From Harmothoe impar (Eukaryota > Annelida > Polychaeta > Phyllodocida > Polynoidae), in contig OX381710.1 in assembly GCA_947462335.1 (NCBI GenBank), positions 66,087,303-66,151,302 on the forward strand: DNA of 64,000 nucleotides, read 5' to 3'. The number at the start of each line of letters is the position of its first letter. The stretch's first letter is position 1. Below, piece after piece: positions 1 to 12,000 of the stretch. The notes beneath the pieces are model-generated. The model was not told the origin of the DNA. It saw only the letters and a list, made by a program, of their open reading frames with translations, and ran no database searches. The translations under genes were made by a program, and so were the position numbers.

Positions 1-92
1 ACGTCCACTCACATTAGAATGTAGAGGTCTGCATTTGTATGGATAAGTACCATTGGCGGTAAAAGAAAGGAGTTTATTTATCATTTTTATTA
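1..92. mobile_element. Partial copy of the 'gtttctccacaa' inverted-repeat element family
   Basis: The run around 'ggataagtaccattggcg' and the following 'taaaagaaaggagtttatttatc' text closely matches the middle of the element at 20037-20272. Only one side is in the window, so this is a truncated or window-cut copy. It is non-coding. Confidence 0.55.
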
Positions 93-2190
93 GAGTGTAC
101 CATGATTAGTTATAATGATATAGCGTTTTTGAATTGGCACTCTCTTATGTTCTCATATAAGGCAAAAGAGGTGTACAGGAATGTATATCAAACAGTTTAA
201 AACCCTTAACATTTTATAGAATAGAGAAGGATTAGCATATTCTATCCTATCTCTATCCTGTATCAACGTGGGTTCACGCCTAACGCCCTCACTAATAGCC
301 GTTTTATATTACAAAAAGGGGTTTCCATCCAACCTCAATCAAAATATAGAATGATTTCAACCTTACCCATGCTATAACAACTATATATAAGGCAGAGAAG
401 CTGTATAGGGAATAACTAGGATCAGTTTAAGACTTGATGCCTATGAAACTATTATGCCCTAGGGGATGAGTGTGTAAAATGGTATTCTTAGAGTCAAATT
501 ATGCTGCTATTTCAATATTTGCATAAATTATGCTAATTAGGCCTCAATCAAAAATTATGAAAGAGTGCATTCTTGAACAACTTTTATATCTCAAGGTTTC
601 ATATCACTCTTAGAAGGTTCGGACAGATTTTTACAATGCTTTAGCCTGTCCAAGCTGATTATTTGCCTACGTAATTATAATATGCTAATTAGGGGTATTA
701 TTATTCAAAATCCATAATGGCCGCTTGCAGATTTGGATTCCCTGGGAAAAACTGCATAAGAATCAATTCTCAAAAAATTGTTGCAGCCCTAGGTAAGTAA
801 CTTAAAATTAGGAATGCGCTGTCTAATTCCATTACCTCCGCAACTGCTTGAAACAAGTGCTCACCATGGGAAGAGCTAAAAATTATACAATAACAGTGAG
901 CTCATAATTCCAAAACACTTTCTATGTTGAACAACACATAGGTAGTATCTACTCTGACCTATAATTGCATAGTTTAGATGACATTATATATGCATGTTGC
1001 ATTGTGTTAGGTAGGCATAATAAACTATTTCAATTAAAACCCCTTATTTCCTTGATTATGTAATATATGCAAATGAGCTACTTATACCAATGGCATATGT
1101 GAAGGAGAAGCAATACATGGGGTTTCATTTGGTTCCATTCTGAAGTCTCTATCTCAATTATTGACAAATTCAGAGCCAGAGGAGTATATCCATGCAGAAG
1201 TTGGTGCGTATACATGGTGCTAGAAAGCAAAAGCTACCACTCCTACAGGTCTATCAAATTTCTTCCAGCTTTTTCATGCTTGCCATGGCTCATCCCCTAC
1301 ATGTATTTAGTTGAGCAGTCATTCTAATACTATTGCATTTTCCATGTACCTTTTATACCCGGCTTTTGTCATACTACTTTCATAACAATCAACTAAGAAA
1401 AAGTTTTTTATTAGTTTTTTTTTATCAGTTTTTGAAGAAATTTCTCGCATTTTCAGCCTTTTTTGGTCAATTTTAGGGTCTTCGGAGAGGCTAGGTAGTA
1501 CGTTCATGTTTAAAAAAAAACAAGTTAAAAAAAAACAAAAAACGACCTGCCGACCCTACATTTTCTTGCTCACCTGAAACAAACCTTCTTTTTTTGGGGG
1601 GGGGGGGGGCTAGGCCGTCGAGCACTAATTAGATGTACTGGGGATACAGCTGGGAGACCAGAATAGCAGCGCATCTTGGGCCTTTTCTGTTTGTAATTTA
1701 TGTTGGTCTAGGCTATATGTAGGTAACTGATCCATGCGATGGAGGTCAAACTAAAATAGGCAGGTAGCTTCAGGTGGAACCACCCAATGGAGGCCTATAT
1801 ACAGCTCCCCTTACCCGTCTGTATGTTGTCCATGTGCGGTCATCCATAACATAAGAGGGTGTGACTGTGAGACAAGTGGCAGGGACAGGGGGTGGATACA
1901 CTATAGTCTAACCAGTGCCCACCAGCCAAACCATTAGTGAGTGGTCATATAGATAGGTAGTCTATCTAGCAGTACTATGGCACACAGGTTATTCAAGTAG
2001 TACCTTCTTGGCGCTGACAACAAGAGTCATCATGGGGCCTAAACACAACTATAACACCTGCAGCCAGCAGGACCATGTACCCGCAAGGAAAGGTAGGTGA
2101 TGGGTGTGGACCACTATAAAATTCGACACGGCGTCATGGCCGTTTTTGGGCCTAGTGACATGGGACATGAGGAAAATCAGAGATAGTGAC
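93..2190. other. Gene-free stretch, AT-rich
   Basis: No exon or conserved protein was recognised in any frame. The only structured parts are a half copy of an inverted-repeat element at about 1430-1605 and a 14 bp poly-G run near 1596. An upstream exon of the transporter gene at 6-15.6 kb could lie here unseen. Confidence 0.5.
1430..1605. mobile_element. Half copy of an A/T-run inverted-repeat element
   Basis: The text 'ggtcaattttagggtc', the 'gaccctac' block and the 'cacctgaaacaaacc' end followed by a T-run match the right half of the element at 19126-19417. The left terminus is not recognisable, so this copy is truncated or decayed. Confidence 0.5.
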
Positions 2191-2283
2191 ATGGGACATA
2201 GCCATTTCTTAAAACCGACAGGGCAACATGGCCATTTCTTAAAATCGACAGGGCGACATGGTCATTTCTTAAAATCGACATGG
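2191..2283. repeat. 30 bp minisatellite, about 3 copies
   Basis: The 10-mer core 'ccatttctta' recurs at a spacing of exactly 30 bases (2202, 2232 and, as 'tcatttctta', 2262), each followed by a 'cgaca(g/t)gg' block. The repeat stays open in one frame, but nothing else suggests coding. Confidence 0.8.
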
Positions 2284-5200
2284 AAAATTGAGACACCCAT
2301 CCAGACCCCTAGGTGGACTTATCACCAATCATGGAACAAGCAACATAGACAAGCTGGCCCACCTCAACCTCTGTTGCTGGGCGTCATCGCTGGCAGATAG
2401 GCTTCTTGGTGCAAGTATCTCCAGCATGCTGGGTGCTGTATCATTATAGATGTACAATGGATACAATGCAAGGACCCCCCCCCCCCCCTCCCCCACCAAC
2501 ATACAGAGGAGGTGATGTGGTTATGGTCCCTGATACCAGTGATGTCGTTCAGAGATGTCTGAGGAGCATCTGGTAGGGTGTTCAGGCCTTTTATATATCT
2601 CGCAAAAAAAGAGTGTGTTTCTCGTGCATACTATATATAGGAGAGATCTAAATTCAGACAATGTTGAAGGAATTATGATTTTAGCCCCACTAGAACCCTT
2701 TCAAATTGATTTCTGTTTGCAAAAAGTAGAGTGTTTTGGTAGGACAAGAGGACACTCTCTCTCCATGCAGTGGATTTGGTCATAAATAACCCTCCTCTGG
2801 TGGTGTAATTGGTGGTGATTGAGTGGCAGTGGAGGGTAACTTACATAGGGAATGTACTACATCTTATTAAAGGTAGCTCCACATATGTATATTGTATATA
2901 GTTAAAAAATCCAACTGTGTCAGTTGGCCCACGGCAATATGCGACGCCGACACACCACCCCCCTGGAGGGAGCCTATGGAACTAACCACATAGCACAACA
3001 CTGCACCATGCCAGCAGCAGCGGCTACAGGGACGGTCACTACTAAACCAATATACACATGTTAATCCCTGATTAACATAGACAATAAATCCAGTAGCTAA
3101 TTATGTTATAATCACTTCAGTATTCAAGTAATAGATAGTAGACATACATAGCATGTAAATATATGTTCCTACACTTTTAAACCCCTCCATTTTAAAGGTG
3201 ATTTTGTGTTTTTCATGAGATGTTCTGCTGTAAATCTGATTCTGAAAGTTCATTTAAAATGTAGGATATATGTAAATGTTGCCCTATATTCTCGCATTCT
3301 AATGCAACCAATGCTAAATTGATTGCTCAAATAGCCTCTACCGGAAAGTTGATACAGTAGTAGATATGTGTTTTCTGAGGGATTCCTAATTGAAGAGCCA
3401 AATCAGGGTGCCTGTAGGCTGTACACACATCACTGTCGACCTAGTTCTCACTTTACTCCTTGCTATAAAACTATCATACAAAATGAAAACTTATAGCCTA
3501 CAGAGATTTGAAATGTAGCTGACTTCCATAGCTGTCCATTGATACGTATGTATAGCATAAAGCTGGGGCATAATTTATTTGTGATAAGGCATGAGTCATT
3601 CATTCAGTCTATACGAAGACCTGCCGGAGACCGGCTATAGTCGGCAAAAACTCTCCTGGACTGGCAGAAAGGTGTCTAATGCCGGCCTGAATGGCTGGCT
3701 GTAATCTAGAGATATTTGCCTACGTTCCATTTTTTACGGCTTGTAAATCGGACCATTTTCAAGGTTTCTAGAGCATAAAACAGAAAGCTAGTATATTTTC
3801 TGTATAATTATGTTCTTCAGTAATTTACATATTAAAATGATTTATATAATTGTACCATACAGGGGAACCATATTCTATATAATTATTAGTACAAACACTT
3901 GCTTTATATTTCAATATTGAATAACAAGATTGTACTCCACTATCTGGGCCTGCAAAAATTATGCCGGGCCTGCAACAAAAATAATCTGCAGGACCGAATG
4001 TCCTTCATCGTGAAAATGTTTTCATATAGACTGTTCATTGCCAGCTGGTTTGGGGATGCACTTCCCATTCTGTTCCAGAATGGCACTTACCTATAAAATT
4101 GTTATTCCGTATGAACGTACCTAGTGTTTCCTTTGTGGTGTAAATGATTAAAGTCTCATTCTCGGTAGGGGAGAGACAGGCACGTTGAACCACGTATGCG
4201 CATTAATTTTTTCCTGACTCTATCAATGTCATCGGAGGTATCAAATAATAATCATGATGCTGCTGCCCTGAACTGTCTAGGGTAGATTCACCATAAGTCG
4301 ACCCTTCCCGTCACAGTTTTTCGTGACTATTAGCACATGCTTCATCATGTCAAGTTAAACCGCTGGTGGATGGTACCTGTTTTACTAAACATTGAGAGAA
4401 GATCCATGGGTTTTAATTGATCATGTTTGAAAATTTTATAAATCATTATTATATGTAGAATGTAACCTTTAAATTTGGAAATCTCATATGATCTGTTTTC
4501 ACTCAATGTCGACCAAAATTAACCTAGAGTCGACCACTCTTATCTCAATCAAAACACTATGAATCATTTTTAATTCATACATAAATGGACTGGACTTTCT
4601 CAATAGAATAATGTTAGAATCATGCAGATTCATTATTTTTCATTTACGGATGTATTTTCTTGAACTTTGGAGCTTTTGAAATGTAGGTATCTAGGTAGAA
4701 TTCCCTGTAGAATGACTCTTTACACTTTTTGTTAGTACAACCATGACTAGGGGATGAGTGTAGATTGAGGTCGTCTTATGGTGAAATTGTGGTCAGGTCA
4801 TGGTGAAATTAGTAGGTGCAAGCTTATGACCCCGACCATTTGAGAATATGGATGTTATATTATAAGAAAAGGTGATTTATGTTAAAAAAATGTGTATCCA
4901 TCCATTTAACATCACAATAAGTTCATTAACAGACCGAGAAGTATGATTAACTGGCACCAAATTCGAACATTCATGGAGAATTTCCATTTTGTGTGTAGTC
5001 AAAACAGGTCATACACCTTCACTTCTGCAACATGTATTCATATGAACAAAATGATATCGGTGAAAAATATGGATGTTATGCAGATCACAAACAATTCAAC
5101 TTTTAATTCAAATAGTGTTTGTACGCCTATATGGTATAGAATAGAGACAGTATGGTCCTGTAGGTGGTCGACTTATGGTAGGTGGTCGGAAATAGGTGAG

Positions 5201-5735
5201 CTTACCCTATATGAGGATGTGATGTGGTAGGCATACTGCTGGAAAATTCCCAAAGGAGTAGGTAAGAGAGTGGTTCAATGTGCCCCGGTGGTCAATGTGT
5301 CCCTCTCTCCCCTACTATAGCTACACCATGTACCTTGTACATGCTGCCCTCTTCTGCGATAACACACTCTCCCACAAGTAATTGTGTTGTCTGACTGTGC
5401 TAGGATTTTATTTTTGGCCCAATCTTTTCGCTGATGGGGATAAGGGGGCAGAGACTGTACCACCACTGTGGTGGAGGCAAATGTGGTTAAAGCACCCACT
5501 TCTACATAAATTACTTTAGGTTTTTGATTTTAAACTTTGAGTAATGAATTTGAAAAATCATATTATATTGTCCTTCTGGGCCATTGTGCTACACCCAGCT
5601 ACTTCAGTGGACCTCTGCTTGCTGATGCTATTATTACTACTTCTATACTTATCCCAGTCAGTGTTGCCATTTGCAACCCTGGAGCCTCCATTTATAGAAT
5701 GCTCTGAAAACCATTCTGACACTGGAGGTTGTCTG
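2284..5735. other. Gene-free stretch
   Basis: No exon or RNA gene was recognised. A C-run lies at about 2467-2479. The text around 3618-3780 (ggctggcag... followed by 'tttctagag') resembles 7660-7760, so it is probably a decayed dispersed repeat. Confidence 0.45.
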
Positions 5736-5737
5736 GG

Positions 5738-5830
5738 GGTTTGTGGGTGGTGATGTAGGGTTCACGGATGGTGGTGTAGAGCTTGTGGGTGGTGTAGAGT
5801 TCGTGGGTGGTGGTGTAGGGTCCATGTGTT
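5738..5830. repeat. GT-rich minisatellite, roughly 18-21 bp period
   Basis: Imperfect tandem units of the type 'gtgggtggtggtgtagggt' occur about four times, just 200 bases before the first recognised transporter exon. Confidence 0.7.
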
Positions 5831-6014
5831 GTGGTTTTATAGTTCATGGGTGGTTTACAACTTCAATCTTTCAATCACTTATTCACCCTAAGCCTGAGTC
5901 ATTTGGGATGTAAATCACACTTTCAACTTATATTTTCAAAACAACAGGAATATAAATGATCTTAAACTTATTTGCTTGTAACACAGATTAACAACAATTC
6001 CTTTTTTACTGCAG

Positions 6015-6097
6015 CCATGACAATTGATGCGGTGATTGAAGATATAGGCTTTGGTTGGCCGCAGATAAAGATTGGCTTGATGACTAGTATAGTCTGG
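6015..6097 (+). CDS. Transporter exon 1 as seen (N-terminal region, start of TM1)
   Basis: Preceded by 'ttttttactgcag' and followed by 'gtaagg'. The first Met codon is 6017-6019, and reading from it gives 27 residues including 'IGFG', the conserved pre-TM1 motif of SVOP proteins. The acceptor directly before it shows this is not the transcript's first exon. Two bases (CC) precede the ATG, so an upstream coding exon would end one base into a codon. Confidence 0.85.
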
Positions 6098-9000
6098 GTA
6101 AGGACCTTTATTCTTGTTCTACAATGTCTGAAATAGGTTCCAGTTGGGGTATCTGAGGGTGGGTGTATGGTGCAAATAAAGCATGGACTCTCTGTCCAAG
6201 TCTATTCGTTGGGATATGATGTTTCAACTTCTTTTGCCAGTTATTGTTACATGGAGAGATCATTGTAGGCTAGTTAACAACTACACTGAAATGTTGCTCA
6301 TATTTGTGGAGTGAAATATTCTAATCACTTGTCTTTTAGCTATCAGATGGCATGGAAATCATGGTAGTCACCATACTGGGACCAACATTGGAATATGAAT
6401 GGCACATCAGTCCAGCACAACAGGCGCTCCTGATTACGGTCAGTCAGCACAAGTAGCTTTCTAGTAAAAAATGTCATTATTTATACTTTATTTGAAGCAC
6501 TGCTTTCAATATACACACAGAAATGTCAGCGTCACTTTTGCCAAAACCACCTAACTCTGAAAGTTGGGCATACTGCCAGACTCTCAGAATTAGGTAGTTT
6601 TGGCTACAGTGACGCTTACAGTTCACAGTGTGCACTTTATATGATGAAGCGCTGAATGAACTGAGGGAGTTGACAAAAACTTATTGAGGAAGCCCATTAT
6701 TTTGAAATATCTAAATTGCTATAATTATTAATAGTTGGTATACCACTCTTATACTTTTTCAATATACCATGTCCAACATATATACTTCCTTCAATGTTAT
6801 TACTGCAAGGAACTCATCCACCCATGTTGCATAAGGGAGACTGCTAATTTTAAAACTCACACTCAAGTTCATTGTACTAAATTTTTTTGTAACCTTTGCT
6901 TTTTCAGTTGGTGTTTGTTGGCTTTATTGTTGGAAGTCCTATCTTTGGATACATTTCAGACAAATATGGCAGATGGACGGTGGGTGCCTTAAAATGTTCA
7001 CTATACAACCTTACCTTGCACACAGCGGTAATACTAAGGAAATTATAATAAACTAGATCATCAAGATGAGTTTTTGCTATTATGATAAAGTACAAAGGTC
7101 ACCATAATTAGATCGCTGGTGCGGCTTATATGATCGCCCTATAATCAGGGTGCGGCTTATACGCGAGTTAGGCTTATACGCATAGTTTTACAAGTATTCA
7201 CACCATGGACAAGTACTATTCATAAACAGTGAAGGTCTCCTTGAGACTAAGGACAGTCCAACATTACCTCAATGACCAAGTCTTACATTAGTATACTCAG
7301 AACAAAGGTCTTTAACCCAGTGGGCACAGAATATTGAATCAACATTGATAAATGGTTGTCAATGTAGATTCAATGTTCATTCAACATTAAACTAAACTTT
7401 GTGACCACTGGGAAGGCTTAAAGGTTCACAATCATGATTAGATAACAGCAGCCTTAAGACTTGAAAAACAGTGTTTACAATGACACAGCGATAGAGAGAA
7501 AAACTCAGAAAAGACCTGAAATTTTGATTACATATGCTTTAGATAGAATATTGAAGATTGAAGATTGAAGATCAAAACGCAACTACCAAATGAAAATATC
7601 TGTTTGCTATATTGCAAATCTAAGAGTTTTATCACCTAAATAACTATCTTTCCAAAAATGTACTGGAGCCTCCTGGGCTGGCAGAAATTGTCCCACTGCT
7701 GGTCCAAATGACTGCGTGGCTTGCCAGTTGCCACTGTTAAGGTTTCTAGAGAGTTAAACATGATGCATAGGGGCCTACGCATTTTGCATACATTCTTCAA
7801 AATTGTACATACCGTAAAAGGGGGCTATTTTGGCCTAGTGGGGCTATACTGGCCACCAATCAAAAAAAAATTCAGATTTTGGCTATGAATCCATGATAAA
7901 GTAGTAGAGATAAAAAATAACTGAAAATTTAGTTTAGATATGATACAGTCAACTCCCCTCTAGAGCGACCACTTGACCATTGCGACCAGTTTTGGAAAGT
8001 CCCAACCGTTTTTCCCTTTGTTTTAATTCTAAAAACTCCCCCCAATGCTCCTCTCTAATGCCTCCGAACACCAAATTATCAGTCCTAAATAGCATTTTAA
8101 TCACTCTAATGCGACCACCAGGTATCCCCTAGTCATGTATGTGAGGTGGCCTCTCTCCCTCTCCCACCCCGGTCACCAGACCTAAAACAAAAAATATGAA
8201 AAGTCTGACATGTCCTGAACTTTCATCACCGAGTATATTTTAGGATAGATAGCAATACTTAAACTATTTACAAGTTCCATATTGCCATCTGCTGAGGGAT
8301 AATATTGAAAAATAATAAATATTTGCATTTTTTCAGAAATATTAGCTATTTGTTGAAAAAAATTAAAAGTGATGTGGGGCTATTTTGGCCGGTCTCATGC
8401 TGGAAATAGAATGTTGCATTTAGAGTCTAAAAAAAGTACCTTGATATTCATCTAACCATAAAATACTCAACATAGTCAATTTCGCCAGGTTTTTTTTCTG
8501 GGAATGAATTGTTTAATAAAGATTGGTGAAGGATAAAAGGGAAAATCTGATGTATTCAAATTGATGTATGGCATTTTAATTATTCAGATTGCCAAATTTC
8601 ATTAATTTTATGCATTTGCAGTGAATTTTGTGAAAATTCTGCCTCTAAAGGTGTCTATGAAATTAAAGCATAGGATGAGATGTCCGCAAAACTCAATATC
8701 ACTTTCAAATAGTCTTCGACCCTCTCAAGGGTGTCAATAACATCACTTTTTATAGTATCATATGTATATGTACAGATTTTGCATACAACATGCAGTCAAA
8801 GATGACCAAAAATGGCTGCTCAAAAATAGCCTCATTTTGGGGGCCCTTAAAGCTTGACTGTCATGGTTGAAGTGAGGCCAAAAGCACTTTTGGATATAGT
8901 TCAGTTTTGATTCACAAGAGGGCTCTTAAGGGCTGGGAGCTCAGCTCTCACAGGCACAAGATAGGGTGAATGTGTTGTAGCTGGACAATGCTCATGGTCC

Positions 9001-12000
9001 CCTATCCAAACACTGCTGCTCTCTGGTGGAACTGTTATTTTAGTCTATGTATGGAAAATGCTGAACTTATTCCCTGAAGGCTGATGGCCCAGCTTTAAGA
9101 AAGAATGTCCTGCATGGTTGCAGGGCCTTGTCCTCAGCTCCCTGTGGACCTTCTTCTATGGAGCCCTGAATGCTGCTGCCCCTAACTTTGTGTGGATGTT
9201 GATTCTCAGGATGCTGCTGGGTGTCGGCATAGCAGGAGGCATGCAGAGGTACATTGCACTATTTCATTATACTCAGATATATTTTTAGATGAACTAGACT
9301 ACCCTAAAATTGTTGATGTGATTTTGTATTAGAAAAGTATCTCAGTCATTGGACAAGGAGCATTCTACTCAGCATTTCTCAAGACCTGCAAACTCCACAT
9401 TAACTGCTTAACTTGTAGCAAGTATAGTTGATATGTGATTCGTATTATTAGAAAATGATATTTTGTTCATCTACTCATCCTTCCCTTTTCCCTCCCCCAG
9501 TAATATTACCCAAAGAATTCTTTAATTCTTTGTTAAAATGAAGCTAAAAGATGGCATTGTATAATAAAATTAGGTATGAATTAGGTAGCCAAACAGTCAA
9601 GGACCATATATGCCTTCTTTGTCCGGCTGAGTGTATAATTGATAACTGCATTAATTTGTAGACTGTACATTCAGTAAAATAAACAGATAAATTGAAATTG
9701 AAATTGATTGACTCGATCAACCAATTAACAATCACATGTATTTTTGTCTTGACTTTGTAAAATCCACTGTTCATTTCAGTGTGGCATTCTACACAGAATT
9801 TCTACCAGGGAAAATACGGGGGAAAGGTGCCCTGCTTACAATCGTAAGTTTTTGACTAATAACTATTGAGTGTATTCAACATTAATCAAAATATGCTGTC
9901 CTATTGGACCCATTTGATGACAAATAATTTGGGTGCAAAATCCAAAAAACATGTCATGGAGTGACATAGGCTTCCATTTCTAGCTAGACATCTTTACTGG
10001 ACGATTGTGGGGAACCTCAAACAACGTGTCAAAGAAATTCTAACCAGCCCACCCCTTTTTGCTGCTGTGGCTTTCTGACTGTAAAGGCAATTCCCTGCTT
10101 TTCGAACTGGTATGAGCTGACAAGTTGTAAACAGGGATAACCGACTGTAACACTATTCATGACAGTTTCATTATAGCTAGGTGGATCGACCCTGCTGAAC
10201 TTGAACCATGCTAGGAGGGGGGCAGAAATAAATGTGGACTCCTCTTGCATGGGGATGGGACTGAAAGAGGTTTTGATGTGCTAATGCAAAAATCAACTTA
10301 CTCTTGTTGTTAAAAAGTCACCACGTCTCATTTAGGTACAGAAACATGTTTTGGATGGCCACTATCTCCAAGGCCTACACTTAGGGCTACTGTTCAGGGG
10401 GCCTAACACAGATTTAGTAATCAAGCACAGGTATCTGGCCTTGCAAATATATTGTAAGTCTATCAAAAGTGAAAATGTGCAGTCAATTCATTTAAGAAAT
10501 TCTCAGAGAGACTGACATTAACTTGTCCTTCCAGGCTTTCTGGAGCATAGGGGCATTGGTGAATGTAGCAGTGGCCATGTTGGTGATTCAGTACAGTTGG
10601 CGGTACTGGCTTCTACTATCTGCAGTACCAGGACTCCTCTTCTTATCATGTTCACCAGTAAGTAAACAAATCAGATGTTTGAAAATGTAAAACAAGATAG
10701 TGTTCACATGGATATATTGATGTCGGAAAATATGCATCCACAATCTATTAGTTTTACAGGGTGTGCTCCAGAGAAATTTGTGTTTCACGTTATATATAGC
10801 CCTGACTAACAAAAACCTATATTTTTGTTCACTTGTTTTCACATCTGCCAAGAGACAAGCTGTGTGATTTTGGTAAAAAGATTTTTATCAAATAACATGT
10901 AAATGAATAAAATCAAAAACTAAAAAATTATTATGAGATGACTTGAGATTTACAGTTGAAGTACACAGGCAAAATATGTGGTATCACTTGCTATTTCACA
11001 AAGTGCCCTGGACTTGTCCCCGTTTGTAATGCTTTGCTCCTGAAAGAGGGGTGAACAGAGAAGGGGTATAGTGGTGTAGGGAGGGCAGATGGATGAGAGG
11101 ATGCACATGGGGCAGGCAGGATATGGATAACAATGAAATATAGGAGAAAGAAGAAGCAATATCACACATACTAGCCGCGGCATATACTGATTCCATGTAA
11201 GCCATATACTTTGATATCACACAAAGTAAAGGACTGCAATTGAAAAACTAGTCCTCATGAGACTAGCAATAATTTCTTTTCAATCTTCCTTTCTAGTTCA
11301 TACCAGAGAGCCCAAGGTATCTATTGGCATGTGGCAGACAAGAGGAGGCCTTGAAGATTTTGAAGTCTCTAGCTGCAGGGAATGGACACACATTACCTGA
11401 TGTTGATATCATTCAAGGTGACATCAAGCCAAGGGGGCAGTTCAGCGACCTGTTCACCCCACAGAACAGGAAAATATCTATACTTGTTGGAATGGCATTG
11501 TAAGTATCATATTCCACCCTAATTAATAGTCGTAAAAGGTTGGATTATGAAAGAAGTATGCCTTTTCAGCATGATCATAAAAACACTGCCTAATTTTATC
11601 CATGGCTAACAAACCGATGTGTCATTTTGTCATCGGAAAATGTTCATCAGAAATGTTTTGTTCCAGCTTCTGCCACGTCTTCTCCTATTATGGTATAGCG
11701 TTGTTTTCTACAGACTTAATTCAAGCAGGAACTACATGTGGAAATGTGTGTAAGTAAATCATAAAGATATGTCATATCCATCTATAGTGAGAAGATATTC
11801 ACCTAACTTTTGCCCCTACCAAATCTACAGGAGGCCCTTTTATTAGCGTAGATCAGTATACAAAGAGGAAATGGAATTCTTATTTGGACTGATACTCATA
11901 AAATAAAAGAAGGGGGAGGAATCAGCAATGGCCGTACAGTGGGCGGTAACCTGTGACCACTGCCTGGTGAGGGTCTGTGGAACTAACATGTAGCATTGAG

